From Bacteroidales bacterium (lineage in GTDB: Bacteria; Bacteroidota; Bacteroidia; Bacteroidales; UBA932), in assembly GCA_022653735.1 (NCBI GenBank), contig JALCSU010000001.1:62001-126000 (forward strand): 64,000 nt of DNA. The letters run 5' to 3'. Positions 55,204-63,788 of the stretch are shown here, piece after piece. The notes under the pieces were generated by a model. That model was not told the origin of the DNA. It worked only from the letters and a program-made list of their open reading frames with translations, and did no database searches. The position numbers and the translations under genes are program-made. Every line of letters begins with the position of its first letter. Within the stretch, counting starts at the first letter, position 1.

Positions 55204-56190
55204 TCAGATTTCGATGCTGGCAACGAAGGTAGCGGGGCCGGTGAGGAATACCTCGTCGGCACTGAAGTTTTTGCCGGAGCCGTGAGGGACGAAGTCTACG
55301 TAGATGTCGCTGAGTTCTGTCTTTAGCGGATAACAGTAGTGATCCTTATGCATGTCGACGTACTTGTAGTACAGATTGGAATCGGCGTACGGATTGGAAT
55401 TGAAATTCGCTGTCGGTATGTAGAAGTTTTTCGCATACGAAGCTATTGCGGCGGCAACGAGACCGGTTCCGCAAGCGAGAGTCTCTCCTTCTACGCCCTT
55501 CTCGAACGTCCGCACGGCTATGCACATGTCTAAGCTGCGAAATTGCATTTTCTCTAACTTTTTCTGGTCAGAGCGTGGATATTCCAGGCTGTTCCTGTAT
55601 CCTGGTTCCTCGTCACCAGAAAATATGGGAATGAAGCCGACAAAATCGACATTGGTGCCTTGCGGAGCGAATCTGGGATCCCAGCGAAGGGCAGCTCCTT
55701 CTTCAGAGACGGGGTAGCTCAGCGGATGGTCGACGAATTTCACGAAATGCCTGGTGCCTGTGTTTAAGAATACGCCGTCATCGTATTCTTTGATTTCAGT
55801 GACCGGATTCATGGACAGCCTGACTACCAAAGTCTGATCGTTTCGTCTCTTCAGCGGGCTGAAGCATATTGCCTTGTGAATGCCGTCAGGAGCTATGAAC
55901 GAGACCCATTCATTAACTGAGATTATTCCCTTCAAAGCGGCGAATGCCATTATGCACCTCCCACCGTTGCCGCACATCATGCCGTGGGACCCGTCCGGGT
56001 TGTAGAAAGCCATCTCGAAGGCGGCATCCTTGGAGGTGGCCTTTTTCAGTAACATGACACCGTCGGCGCCGATGCCTGCGTGGCGGTCGCAGAGGGCGAC
56101 TATTTTGGGGGTTGTCAATCTGTAAGACCCGTCTCGGTCGTCAGCAATGAGGAAATCGTTCCCCGCTCCGTGATACTTGTAGAAAATCAT
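55204..56190 (-). CDS. dapF: Diaminopimelate epimerase (long form)
   Basis: 328 residues, about 50 longer than most. It begins MIFYKYHGAGNDFLIADDRD. The two catalytic cysteines are in MMCGNGGRC (about 72-80) and LACGTGLVAAA (about 238-248). It interconverts LL- and meso-diaminopimelate. The extra length lies in acidic/aromatic inserts (EYPRSDQKKLEKMQFRSLD and NFNSNPYADSNLYYKYVDM), also seen in some Bacteroidetes homologues. It is the last gene of the dap operon, 77 bases after dapD. Confidence 0.96.
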   Translation of the reverse strand: MIFYKYHGAGNDFLIADDRDGSYRLTTPKIVALCDRHAGIGADGVMLLKKATSKDAAFEMAFYNPDGSHGMMCGNGGRCIMAFAALKGIISVNEWVSFIAPDGIHKAICFSPLKRRNDQTLVVRLSMNPVTEIKEYDDGVFLNTGTRHFVKFVDHPLSYPVSEEGAALRWDPRFAPQGTNVDFVGFIPIFSGDEEPGYRNSLEYPRSDQKKLEKMQFRSLDMCIAVRTFEKGVEGETLACGTGLVAAAIASYAKNFYIPTANFNSNPYADSNLYYKYVDMHKDHYCYPLKTELSDIYVDFVPHGSGKNFSADEVFLTGPATFVASIEI

Positions 56191-56267
56191 AATGATAGAC
56201 GTCAGTAGAATATTTCAAAAATGCGTTCTAACGCCAGCATGGAATCTCGCAACCTGTAGGTGTTCTT

Positions 56268-57029
56268 TTACCTGAGGGCTTGTTCCAGCTCCACGGAGGC
56301 ATCGGTTTTGCCGTCGCGATATTTGATCACGACAGGAGTGTAGATATGAATGCCTTCGCTGGCTCCTGGGCCTGTGGAAAGCGGGCGAGAGCCTGCGACG
56401 ACGACTGCTCCTGCTGGTATCTCGGTGCGGCCTCCGGAAGTTTTGGGCAGATAGCAACCATTTACGGCATCGTAAACTTTTGTTCCAGAAGTGATAATGA
56501 CCCCTGAGCCGAGAACTGCGCTTTCACGGACGATCGTGCCTTCGTAAATCCCGCAATTTCCCCCGATGAAGGCATTGTCCTCCACGATTACCGGAAGTGC
56601 GCCGGCTGGCTCCAGAACGCCACCAATCTGAGTGCCAGCCGACAGGTGTACATGCTTCCCGATTTGTGCACAGGAACCAACCAGGACATGCGAATCCACC
56701 ATCGTCCCCTCGTCAATGTAGGCCCCGATGTTCACGTAGGATGGAGGCATTATGATCACAGACGGGGCGATGAAAGCACCGCAGCGAACAGAAGACCCCC
56801 CGGGCACTATCCGGACCCTGTCCGAAATGGAAAATTCGTGCACAGGAAGCGTGTCTTTATCAAAAAAAGGCATTCCGGCAATGCTCATGTCGGTGAGCTG
56901 ACCCGCTTTGAAGCCATCCAGAATCAGCACCTTCACGTGAGCATTCACTCTCCACTCTCCATCGGCCTTTTCCGCTACACGGACTTTCCCTGCTTCCAGA
57001 TCCCGTATTAGTTCTTCAAATTTGCTCAT
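56268..57029 (-). CDS. dapD: Tetrahydrodipicolinate N-succinyltransferase
   Basis: 253 residues. A short N-terminal helical domain precedes a left-handed beta-helix with hexapeptide repeats; VRCGAFIAPSVIIMPPSYVN, IDEGTMVDSHVLVGSCAQIG and GGVLEPAGALPVIVEDNAFIGG (split here) are the DapD motifs. It succinylates tetrahydrodipicolinate, opening the succinylase branch to diaminopimelate. The stop of dapA and the start overlap by four bases. Its presence, with an M20 deacylase in the same operon, points to this branch rather than the DapL shortcut. Confidence 0.95.
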   Translation of the reverse strand: MSKFEELIRDLEAGKVRVAEKADGEWRVNAHVKVLILDGFKAGQLTDMSIAGMPFFDKDTLPVHEFSISDRVRIVPGGSSVRCGAFIAPSVIIMPPSYVNIGAYIDEGTMVDSHVLVGSCAQIGKHVHLSAGTQIGGVLEPAGALPVIVEDNAFIGGNCGIYEGTIVRESAVLGSGVIITSGTKVYDAVNGCYLPKTSGGRTEIPAGAVVVAGSRPLSTGPGASEGIHIYTPVVIKYRDGKTDASVELEQALR

Positions 57030-57910
57030 GACTTGACGTTTAGGACATCCAGAGTAGCTTTCATTATTTCCTTGGTCTGCTCACTGGCCTCGGTGAGTGG
57101 CAGACGCATCTGTGCCGAGCAAAGGCTCAAGGCGGCCAGGCCGGCCTTAACAGGAATCGGGTTGCTCTCCACGAAGCAATTGTCGAAGAGGTCCAGAAGC
57201 CTGTAATTCCATTCGCGTGCCTTCTCCCAGTCACCAGAAAGCGCAGCGTTCACGAAAGAGACCATCTGCGATGGAGCTACGTTAGAAGCAACCGAGATTA
57301 CTCCGTCTCCGCCACATGCCATGATAGGGAAGGTCTGGTCGTCATTTCCGCTTAGGACGCTGAAATCCGAAGGCGCTCCAGCGATTATCCTCTCGATCTG
57401 TTTCAGGTCGCCCGAAGCCTCTTTGACTGCTATGATATTCTTCACCTCGTGAGCGAGCTTCAATGCAGTAGCGACCTTCATGTTCGTTCCGGTCCTGCCG
57501 GGCACGTTGTACATGACGATAGGCTTGGAAGTTGATGCCGCCACCGCAGAGAAATATTCATAAAGCCCTTCCTGTGTCGGCTTGTTGTAGAAAGGCACGA
57601 CGATCAGGAATGCGTCTGGGTCCAACGGTTCCAAAAGCTTGATAGTCTTTACTGTAGCATCCAATGAGTTGGAGCCGGCCCCTACCACGACAGGTTTTGA
57701 AGGAAATTCCTCGCGAGTGATGCGCAGGAGCTCGACCTTCTCCTCATCACTGAGGCAAGGAGTCTCAGCTGTAGATCCGAGAGGGACAAGAAAGTGAATC
57801 CCGGCCTCTGCCTGTCTCCTGACCAGTTTCTTGTATGAGTCAAAATCAACTGCGCCATTCCTAAACGGTGTTGCCAGAGCCGTTCCGCAGCCTTTCAATA
57901 ATTTTTCCAT
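57026..57910 (-). CDS. dapA: 4-hydroxy-tetrahydrodipicolinate synthase
   Basis: 294 residues, TIM barrel. GCGTALATPFRNGAVDFDSY, PLGSTAETPCLSDEEK, YNVPGRTGTNM with the catalytic tyrosine (about 133) and IAVKEASGD with the Schiff-base lysine (about 161). It condenses pyruvate with aspartate semialdehyde. One base separates it from dapB. Confidence 0.97.
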   Translation of the reverse strand: MEKLLKGCGTALATPFRNGAVDFDSYKKLVRRQAEAGIHFLVPLGSTAETPCLSDEEKVELLRITREEFPSKPVVVGAGSNSLDATVKTIKLLEPLDPDAFLIVVPFYNKPTQEGLYEYFSAVAASTSKPIVMYNVPGRTGTNMKVATALKLAHEVKNIIAVKEASGDLKQIERIIAGAPSDFSVLSGNDDQTFPIMACGGDGVISVASNVAPSQMVSFVNAALSGDWEKAREWNYRLLDLFDNCFVESNPIPVKAGLAALSLCSAQMRLPLTEASEQTKEIMKATLDVLNVKS

Positions 57911-57911
57911 A

Positions 57912-58592
57912 TTACTTCAACTTATTAAAGAACAGTTCCTTGAATTCATGCACTCCGTTGAGGCCATCCGTCATCTGCGCCGCCATTACAGCCCCTTCTG
58001 CAAAGCCCTTGCGGGAAAAAGCCTCGTGTTCCACGGTGATGCGGTCGCTTGCGCCTTCGAAGCCAACGGTGTGAGTGCCAGCCAGCTCCCCGACGCGGAT
58101 GGAAGCAACGCTAGGAGTCATATTCATTTCTTTCTCAACCACTGCCGCCAAGGATTTGGCAGTGCCGCTTGGAGCATCCAATTTATGAATATGGTGCTTC
58201 TCGACTATGTATGGAGCATACCCTCCGGCGGCCCCTAAGTACTTTGAAATGAGTTCTACGGCTGCAGAAAAGACATTCACCCCCACCGAATAGTTCGATG
58301 AATATATCATTGGAGTGCCACAGGATGCGAAATATTCCTTTACCTCTTCCTGAATATCATTCCATCCCGTGGTGCCAATGACGGCGGCCTTGAAATGCTC
58401 AGCGATGAAGCGATAGTTTGAGCGGAATGCGTCTGGCGTAGTGAAATCTATGCAGACGCACTCTTTAGCGAGGGCAGGGGCAGTCTCCTGAATATTCTCG
58501 CTTTTGGCGGCGCACTCAATTCCCTTGGAATGAAGCACTTCTTCTATCATGTGCCCCATCCTGCCATAACCACTTAAAACGACCTTTATCAT
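57912..58592 (-). CDS. dapB: 4-hydroxy-tetrahydrodipicolinate reductase
   Basis: 226 residues. VVLSGYGRMGHMIEEV is a shortened nucleotide-binding loop; CIDFTTPDAF and EKHHIHKLDAPSGTAKSLA carry the substrate site. It uses NAD(P)H to make tetrahydrodipicolinate. It is on the short side, as in Bacteroidetes. It lies 15 bases after lysC. Confidence 0.96.
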   Translation of the reverse strand: MIKVVLSGYGRMGHMIEEVLHSKGIECAAKSENIQETAPALAKECVCIDFTTPDAFRSNYRFIAEHFKAAVIGTTGWNDIQEEVKEYFASCGTPMIYSSNYSVGVNVFSAAVELISKYLGAAGGYAPYIVEKHHIHKLDAPSGTAKSLAAVVEKEMNMTPSVASIRVGELAGTHTVGFEGASDRITVEHEAFSRKGFAEGAVMAAQMTDGLNGVHEFKELFFNKLK

Positions 58593-58607
58593 AATGAATA
58601 TAACAGA

Positions 58608-59957
58608 TTAAGCAAAAACATATTCATGAAGGGCCTTCAGCGTGTCCTGTAATTTCTCGTGGTCTATTACATAGTTGGTGCTGAGCATGTTGGCGCTGAC
58701 ATTCGCCAGGTAGACTCTGCCTGCCGCCATCAGCACCTTGTCTGCCAGGCCTTTAACCGTTACGACGCCTCGTCCGATTACGGAGATTAGTGCTTTGTCT
58801 CGGAAAACTGTCACCTTAGCCCATTTAGAAATTGATTCAAGAGCCTCTCTGAGGCCGTAGAATTCTTCTTGTATGATCAGGCCGACTTCCGATTCGGTTG
58901 CCTCAGCGATGATGACAGGAATTTTCCTGGAATAGAGTGCTTCCATCACGCCGCCTAGGATGTTCGTTACCCCAAGCAGCTGCTGAGTCTCTATCTTTAT
59001 GAACAGGATGTTGTTCCTCGAAGACACAGCCTTCGGCCCCTCTGGGGCCTCGTCGCTTCGCTCCACCACGGTGCCCTCGCAGCTTGGATTCTTCGAATTC
59101 AGCACCAATATCGGAATATTCTTCTGCCTAGCCGGCTCGATAGTAAGCGGATGCAGAACCCTCGCTCCCATCGCTGCCATCTCGGCCGCTTCTTCGTAGG
59201 AAATCGCATCGATTTTCTTCGTGCCATCGAGAAGCCTAGGGTCCGTGGTCCTGATTCCATCAACGTCTGTCCATATCTCGACTCTTTCGGCCTCCAATGC
59301 CATTCCGAAGATTGCTGCGGAGTAGTCTGAACCTTCAAAACCCAGGACGGAAGTGGCTCCTGCAGCGGTCGAGGCAACGAAACCCTGCGTCAAGATTATG
59401 TCTGTGCCGTTGGATTCCAGGCCGATGATTCGCTTGACGTTCGCTTCGGTCACGCTCATGTCGGGACGGGCGTTCAAGTAATTGTCGTCAGTGGTGACCA
59501 TTCGCCTGGCATCTATCCACTTGCAGGATATTCCCTCTGCGTTGAATGCGTATGATATGATGGTTGAGGAAAGGATTTCGCCCATAGAAATCACTCTGGC
59601 ATGGCTCCTTGGGGAGAGCTCTCCGATTTGGCATACTCCGCCGACGAATGTCTCTAATCCCTGAATATGTTTCCTTACGTCTCCCAGGCACTCGTCCAGC
59701 AGGCTAGGACTGCTGCTAAGCAAGGCTTTCGCCAGGCCGAAATGCCTTTCGGACAGCTGTAGGAGCAGTTCCTTTACCTTTTCTTCGTGTTGCGCTTCGG
59801 CTTCAGTCGCAATCTCGCCAAGCAGTCTCGTGACCTTGGCAAGAGCGGAAACTACGACCAGAGGGTGCTGGCTCAGCCGCCCTCTGACAATTGAGATTAC
59901 TCTGCGGATGGCCTCCTCGTCTTGTACGGAGGTGCCGCCAAACTTCATTACAATCAT
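58608..59957 (-). CDS. lysC: Aspartate kinase (monofunctional)
   Basis: 449 residues. MIVMKFGGTSVQDEEAIRRV is the kinase start, FEGSDYSAAIFGMALEAE and WTDVDGIRTTDPR the aspartate/ATP site, and the last about 130 residues two ACT domains (ISVIGRGVVTVKGLADKV). It makes aspartyl phosphate. No homoserine dehydrogenase is fused, and its place in the dap operon suggests the lysine-dedicated isoenzyme with lysine feedback. Confidence 0.96.
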   Translation of the reverse strand: MIVMKFGGTSVQDEEAIRRVISIVRGRLSQHPLVVVSALAKVTRLLGEIATEAEAQHEEKVKELLLQLSERHFGLAKALLSSSPSLLDECLGDVRKHIQGLETFVGGVCQIGELSPRSHARVISMGEILSSTIISYAFNAEGISCKWIDARRMVTTDDNYLNARPDMSVTEANVKRIIGLESNGTDIILTQGFVASTAAGATSVLGFEGSDYSAAIFGMALEAERVEIWTDVDGIRTTDPRLLDGTKKIDAISYEEAAEMAAMGARVLHPLTIEPARQKNIPILVLNSKNPSCEGTVVERSDEAPEGPKAVSSRNNILFIKIETQQLLGVTNILGGVMEALYSRKIPVIIAEATESEVGLIIQEEFYGLREALESISKWAKVTVFRDKALISVIGRGVVTVKGLADKVLMAAGRVYLANVSANMLSTNYVIDHEKLQDTLKALHEYVFA

Positions 59958-59964
59958 GTTCCTT

Positions 59965-61047
59965 CTAAATTTTATTGTCTATTGCATATTCTATTATCTT
60001 CTTCTCGGTCTGCGCAGCAGAGAGGATGTCCGAGAGGAGGACGTATTCGTTGTCGGTGTGTGCTGTGAGAATTGATCCGGGACCATAAATAGCTTTCTTC
60101 TGGAATTTCGTGAGCCTGGGAGCATCGCTGCCGAAACAGCTAATCTGGGAACCGACTCCTGGCACGTCGTGGAAATATTCCTTAGGGTCGTCTCCACCGT
60201 ATGAGTCCATAGTGGCCGAAGGAGGGCAGACGCTCAGCAATGCATTGTCTATCAGGGACTCGGTGGCAAAAGTCGTACGGAAATATATTCGGAAGCTAAT
60301 TTCCGGACTCAGCACGTTATGGGGATTGTCGCTGCGTAGCTCGCCGATGTTCCAGGTCGTCCTGCCAAGAACCGGATCATCTGGAAACTCCACCTCCCTG
60401 AGCCTATCCACGAAATCTACGAATATGTCGATTGCGCTTTCCCCATGTTCTGGATAGCCAGAATGGCAGGACTTGCCGAAGAAGGTGAGTCCGTACTGCT
60501 TCGTGCCTTTCGAGGCTGATATCATTTTATTGTTGGTGGGCTCGCCCACGAGAACGAATTTCCCTCCTGGCATTTCTTTGTCCCATGCCTTCGCGCCGTA
60601 AGATCCAGTCTCCTCCCCGGAAACCAGCAAAACTCCCATATTACTGAACCCGTCTTCAGCAAGCCCCATCGCTGCATTCAACATGGTGAATATCTGCCCT
60701 TTTGCATCGCAGCTGCCCCTGCCAGTAATCAATGTGTCGTCTTGCTCGGCGATTTTGCCGTCTGGAAGCCTGTCTCCTTTCCCTACCAGGCCGAGGCTTG
60801 GCTTTATGTAAGGCGGGACGGTGTCCATGTGCGTGCAGAAAACATATTCAGGACACCCTGTTCCAGACCAGTCCAGCAGCAGATTCGTTGAACTTTCATC
60901 CACCTTCTGCTCTAAAACTCTGAAATCAGGGAATTTCTTCTCTGGGATATAAAATGGCAGTCTCTCCTTCAGAAATTCTGATAGCCGAAGCTCATTTCCT
61001 GATGTCGAGTTTATGCCAAGTATTTCCAAGAAAAAATTAACGTCCAT
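59965..61047 (-). CDS. dapE: M20-family deacylase, likely succinyl-diaminopimelate desuccinylase
   Basis: 360 residues. FCTHMDTVPP (about 72-81) supplies the first zinc ligand and DAKGQ the bridging aspartate; LVSGEETGSYGAK (about 137-149) carries the catalytic glutamate and LVGEPTNNK the next ligand. GKSCHSGYPEHGESAI is the dimerisation-domain histidine, and the last histidine is in LTAHTDNEY. M20 enzymes include DapE, ArgE and others that cannot be separated by motifs alone. It is the first gene of an operon with dapD, so DapE is the best fit; seven bases separate it from lysC. Confidence 0.82.
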   Translation of the reverse strand: MDVNFFLEILGINSTSGNELRLSEFLKERLPFYIPEKKFPDFRVLEQKVDESSTNLLLDWSGTGCPEYVFCTHMDTVPPYIKPSLGLVGKGDRLPDGKIAEQDDTLITGRGSCDAKGQIFTMLNAAMGLAEDGFSNMGVLLVSGEETGSYGAKAWDKEMPGGKFVLVGEPTNNKMISASKGTKQYGLTFFGKSCHSGYPEHGESAIDIFVDFVDRLREVEFPDDPVLGRTTWNIGELRSDNPHNVLSPEISFRIYFRTTFATESLIDNALLSVCPPSATMDSYGGDDPKEYFHDVPGVGSQISCFGSDAPRLTKFQKKAIYGPGSILTAHTDNEYVLLSDILSAAQTEKKIIEYAIDNKI

Positions 61048-61109
61048 ACACTATGTTCTAAACCAAATGTTTAAAGTTATAAAAAAATCACTGTATTTAT
61101 TCCATATTC

Positions 61110-61325
61110 GTTAAAAAGAATTTTAATCGCAGTGGCAGCATCTCTGTTCAGGTGCTTGCAAAGATTGGTCGTGGCAGCCGCTTGATAAAGACGTTCGGGA
61201 CGAGTTCCGATGAAAGGGAGATTATGAGTGACAACAATCTCACCTATGCGAATGTGGACCTGAAGGCCATGTACATGATTACCGGCGTGGTCGCAAAACA
61301 TGTCGGGCAATGTAAAAAGCATTGA
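61110..61325 (+). pseudogene. Possible IS1634-type transposase N-terminal remnant
   Basis: The plus frame VKKNFNRSGSISVQVLAKIG followed by RLIKTFGTSSDEREIM resembles the first about 45 residues of IS1634-family transposases. After that the sequence does not match and the frame stops at 61325. No start codon, inverted repeats or remaining catalytic part are visible. It lies between the dap operon and the AbiE remnant, in keeping with an eroded mobile region. Confidence 0.4.
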
Positions 61326-61330
61326 GGTTT

Positions 61331-61371
61331 GTCAAGTTTTTTGCGTAAATAACTTGACTTTTGTATCCTTG
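61331..61371 (+). promoter_or_regulatory. Promoter and operator of the AbiE-like pair
   Basis: TTTG (61340-61343), 20 bases, then TATCCTTG (61364-61371), a near-consensus Bacteroidetes promoter. Overlapping it is a perfect inverted repeat GTCAAGTT (61331-61338) / AACTTGAC (61351-61358). AbiEi antitoxins are known to repress their own promoters through inverted repeats, which fits. Confidence 0.6.
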
Positions 61372-61389
61372 CATCAAAAAAGAACTGAA

Positions 61390-62123
61390 ATGATTGTGGG
61401 CGAACAGATAAAACGGAAGATTGCTTCTTTCCCGGAAGGAACGGTTTTCACCATTTCTAACTTCGGCTTGGATCCAAGCAATGATCTTGCATTGGCAAAG
61501 GCTCTGAGCAGAATATCGGCTTCAGGCGAGTTGCGCAAAGTGTCGAAGGGAAAGTACTATAAGCCGAAAGAGACATTGCTAGGAATAATCAAGCCTGCTG
61601 ATTCCGAAATTGTGAAGGATTTCCTTGAGAAGGATGGCAAAATTGTAGGATACATTACCGGTCCCCAGGCTTTTGAGACTATGGGGCTAACCTCCCAGAT
61701 ATCCTCTTCCATCGTCAACGGCACGGGCAAATACCGCATGCCGTTGCAGCGTGGGGAAATAACATCTCCTTCCTGCGTCAGCATAACCCCATCACAAAGG
61801 ACAACATCGAGCTTCTGAGGATTCTTGATGCCATCAGGATGTTCCGCGAGATACCGGCTGTCACTCCCGACTCAGCATGCAAGTCAATCATGTCAATCAT
61901 ACGGGCGCTTTCTCCGGAAAAACGGAGAGAACTTGAAAGCCTGTCATTGACAGACACAAATTACGTCCGTGCGTTGCTCGGAGCGATGTTTGAATGCATC
62001 GGCGAAAACGCTCCATCTGTAAGGAAGACCTTGAACGGCGTGACATCATACAAGCTGCCTATCTCGGAGTCCGCCCTGCCAAGCAAATCAAATTGGAACA
62101 TCCATGAACCTTCACGAAAATAA
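61390..62123 (+). pseudogene. AbiEi-type antitoxin, frameshifted
   Basis: The frame from the ATG at 61390 reads MIVGEQIKRKIASFPEGTVF, a winged-helix DUF6088/AbiEi N-terminus, up to about 61755. There the frame slips by one base in a run of four G (61753-61756). The continuation in another frame, NNISFLRQHNPITKDNIELL then RILDAIRMFREIPAV, matches the rest of the family and ends at 62123. The unshifted frame stops at 61818. AbiEi is the repressor/antitoxin of the type IV AbiE system. The shift disables the C-terminal domain unless it is a sequencing error. Confidence 0.75.
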
Positions 62124-62384
62124 AGACGCATTTGCGGCCGTCATCCAATTGGCTTCCGCGCCAGAAGCGGAAGGCGGACTCGGGATAAAGCAAATTTATC
62201 TGGAAAAGATTATTGGATATGCAGATCTTTGAAAATGCTTTTTGAAAGCAAGGAAAAAGAAGTGGCCGTATTCAAGGGCGGCACTTCTCTCTCTAAAGCA
62301 TACCGTCTCGGAAACCGCTTCTCCGAAGACATCGACATTGCCATAACGAGCGACCAGGCAAGATTCAAGGAACCTGAAGGATGA
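62104..62384 (+). pseudogene. AbiEii-type nucleotidyltransferase toxin, frameshifted and truncated
   Basis: It starts inside the end of the antitoxin gene (MNLHENKDAFAAVIQLAS). The first frame stops at 62232; a shift leads into KMLFESKEKEVAVFKGGTSL and SKAYRLGNRFSEDIDIAI, the nucleotidyltransferase motif GGTSL...DID of AbiEii. Only about 90 of the usual 250-300 residues remain: the coding sequence ends where the mosaic repeat begins near 62375. The toxin is therefore dead in this genome. Confidence 0.8.
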
Positions 62385-63535
62385 ACATTTTCTCCCGTCA
62401 TCGTGAGATGTGGGGCTGCCGGCGAGGCTGTCATCGATGCGGTTGGAAAGCATAATCCATGTCCTCGCCTAGAAGGACGAGAATTTATGGGCGACGGTAT
62501 AGTGTCACCGGCTGGCTTTTAATAAAGGACTGTGCCGCCCACCCGGTTTCTATGAACGGGGGTCGGCAATGGGAATATGTGTCCCTGGCTCTTAAAATGA
62601 ATGTCACCGTTGCCTTCAATTGTGAATAATCACAACCTATCCTCAGGGTTTCACAAAACCTTGTCGAATATGCGAATAAAGAATCGCATACGTATATTCA
62701 AGCCCTTCGGAAGAAGTGTCTCGCAGAACGCTGTCGAGGCAGGCCAAAAGGCAGCCTCACCAAGGAAATAGCCTGGGGTTGTCTCGCAGAACGCTGTCGA
62801 GGCAGGCTGCACAGAGGTGCGTAGGGAAGGGCATGTCTCGACATCGAGACCTCCCAAGAGCCACGTTGTCGAGCAGCACCCCTTTGCAAAGCCACCAGAA
62901 GGACATGCTCCGACAGTACTTTATGAAATTCCACTACGTTCATCCCGTACAACCAACGCTCTATATTATAAACGACCCGTAATCCTGTACCGACCAACCA
63001 CGTCATCCTGTACGGCCGACCACGTCACCCTGTACGGCCGACCACGTCATCCTGTACGGCCAGCCACGTCATCCTGTACGTTCCACCAAGTCATCCAGCA
63101 CGACCCGCCCCAGTCATCCTGAACTTGTTTCAGGATCTTTGTCCAACCATCCAGTCATCCAGAGCCGATTCTGTTCCTGCATTTGCAATTGGCGGGCAGG
63201 CATATTTGCGAAAGAAGTCACTGCACAACATAACGACATGCCCAGCCCCGCTTCTAAAAGCGCCCCTGGGCAGGCATAGCCTAATTACGAGCCACTGCAA
63301 TGAATAACACCCAGCCCGCTATTTGCGCGGACAAATCCTTGCAGCTCAAAATTGTATGTTCGCACTGCAAGAGCATCCAGACCGAGATTCGCTCATTGGT
63401 TGCAGCATTACAAAATAACTGACCCATCATCCTGACGGAAAGGATCTATATTATCGAAGGCCTAGATCCTGAATCAAGTTTAGGATTACGGAGACGGTCG
63501 TTCATTCTTGAACACAGGGTTTTGCATCTGATTCC
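62375..63535. repeat. Cluster of intergenic mosaic repeats (locus 3)
   Basis: The long block (62375-62965) matches 7455-8035 almost throughout. It is followed by a 22-bp tandem array (about 62990-63114), the palindrome at 63115-63135, the second block (63150-63410, also at 53755-54010), the palindrome reversed at 63466-63486, and the end motif reversed near 63495-63530 (GAACACAGGGTTTTGCATC). The left boundary cuts into the AbiEii gene. No gene is supported inside; remaining bases up to 63725 show nothing recognised. Confidence 0.8.
62990..63114. repeat. 22-bp tandem array
   Basis: About five units of CACGTCATCCTGTACGGCCG plus two bases, the first three near-identical; later units drift to TTCCAC and CGACCCGC endings and merge into the palindrome. 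Confidence 0.85.
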
Positions 63536-63725
63536 AGAGTAAACGGGACGGTCAAGCGGCGAGCCAAAGAACCTGTCAAGCCTCCTCTGTATAGACCGCA
63601 GCGCCAGCATGATGTCATTGCTAGCCAACGCTGTTTTTCTCCCGCCATTACGGACATCCGTCATTTCACATTAACTCATATCATTCCTCTTCTAAAAATT
63701 ATCAATAAATATTTAATAGCGGCTC

Positions 63726-63760
63726 AAAAAAAGCTGGCTCTTGGAATGCTCCTGAGCCAG
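63726..63760 (-). terminator. Intrinsic terminator of infB
   Basis: On the minus strand CTGGCTC...GAGCCAG (13-base loop) is followed by CTTTTTTT, about 29 bases past the infB stop. Confidence 0.85.
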
Positions 63761-63788
63761 TCTATTTAATAGGTATGTATATTCGGAA

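Noticed and set aside
61048..61110. Lysine riboswitch upstream of the dap operon
   Set aside because: The space between the M20 gene and the transposase remnant is too short and shows no conserved aptamer-like structure.
63446..63664. 72-residue minus-strand frame next to infB
   Set aside because: It starts in unique sequence but runs into the repeat palindrome; no recognisable family.
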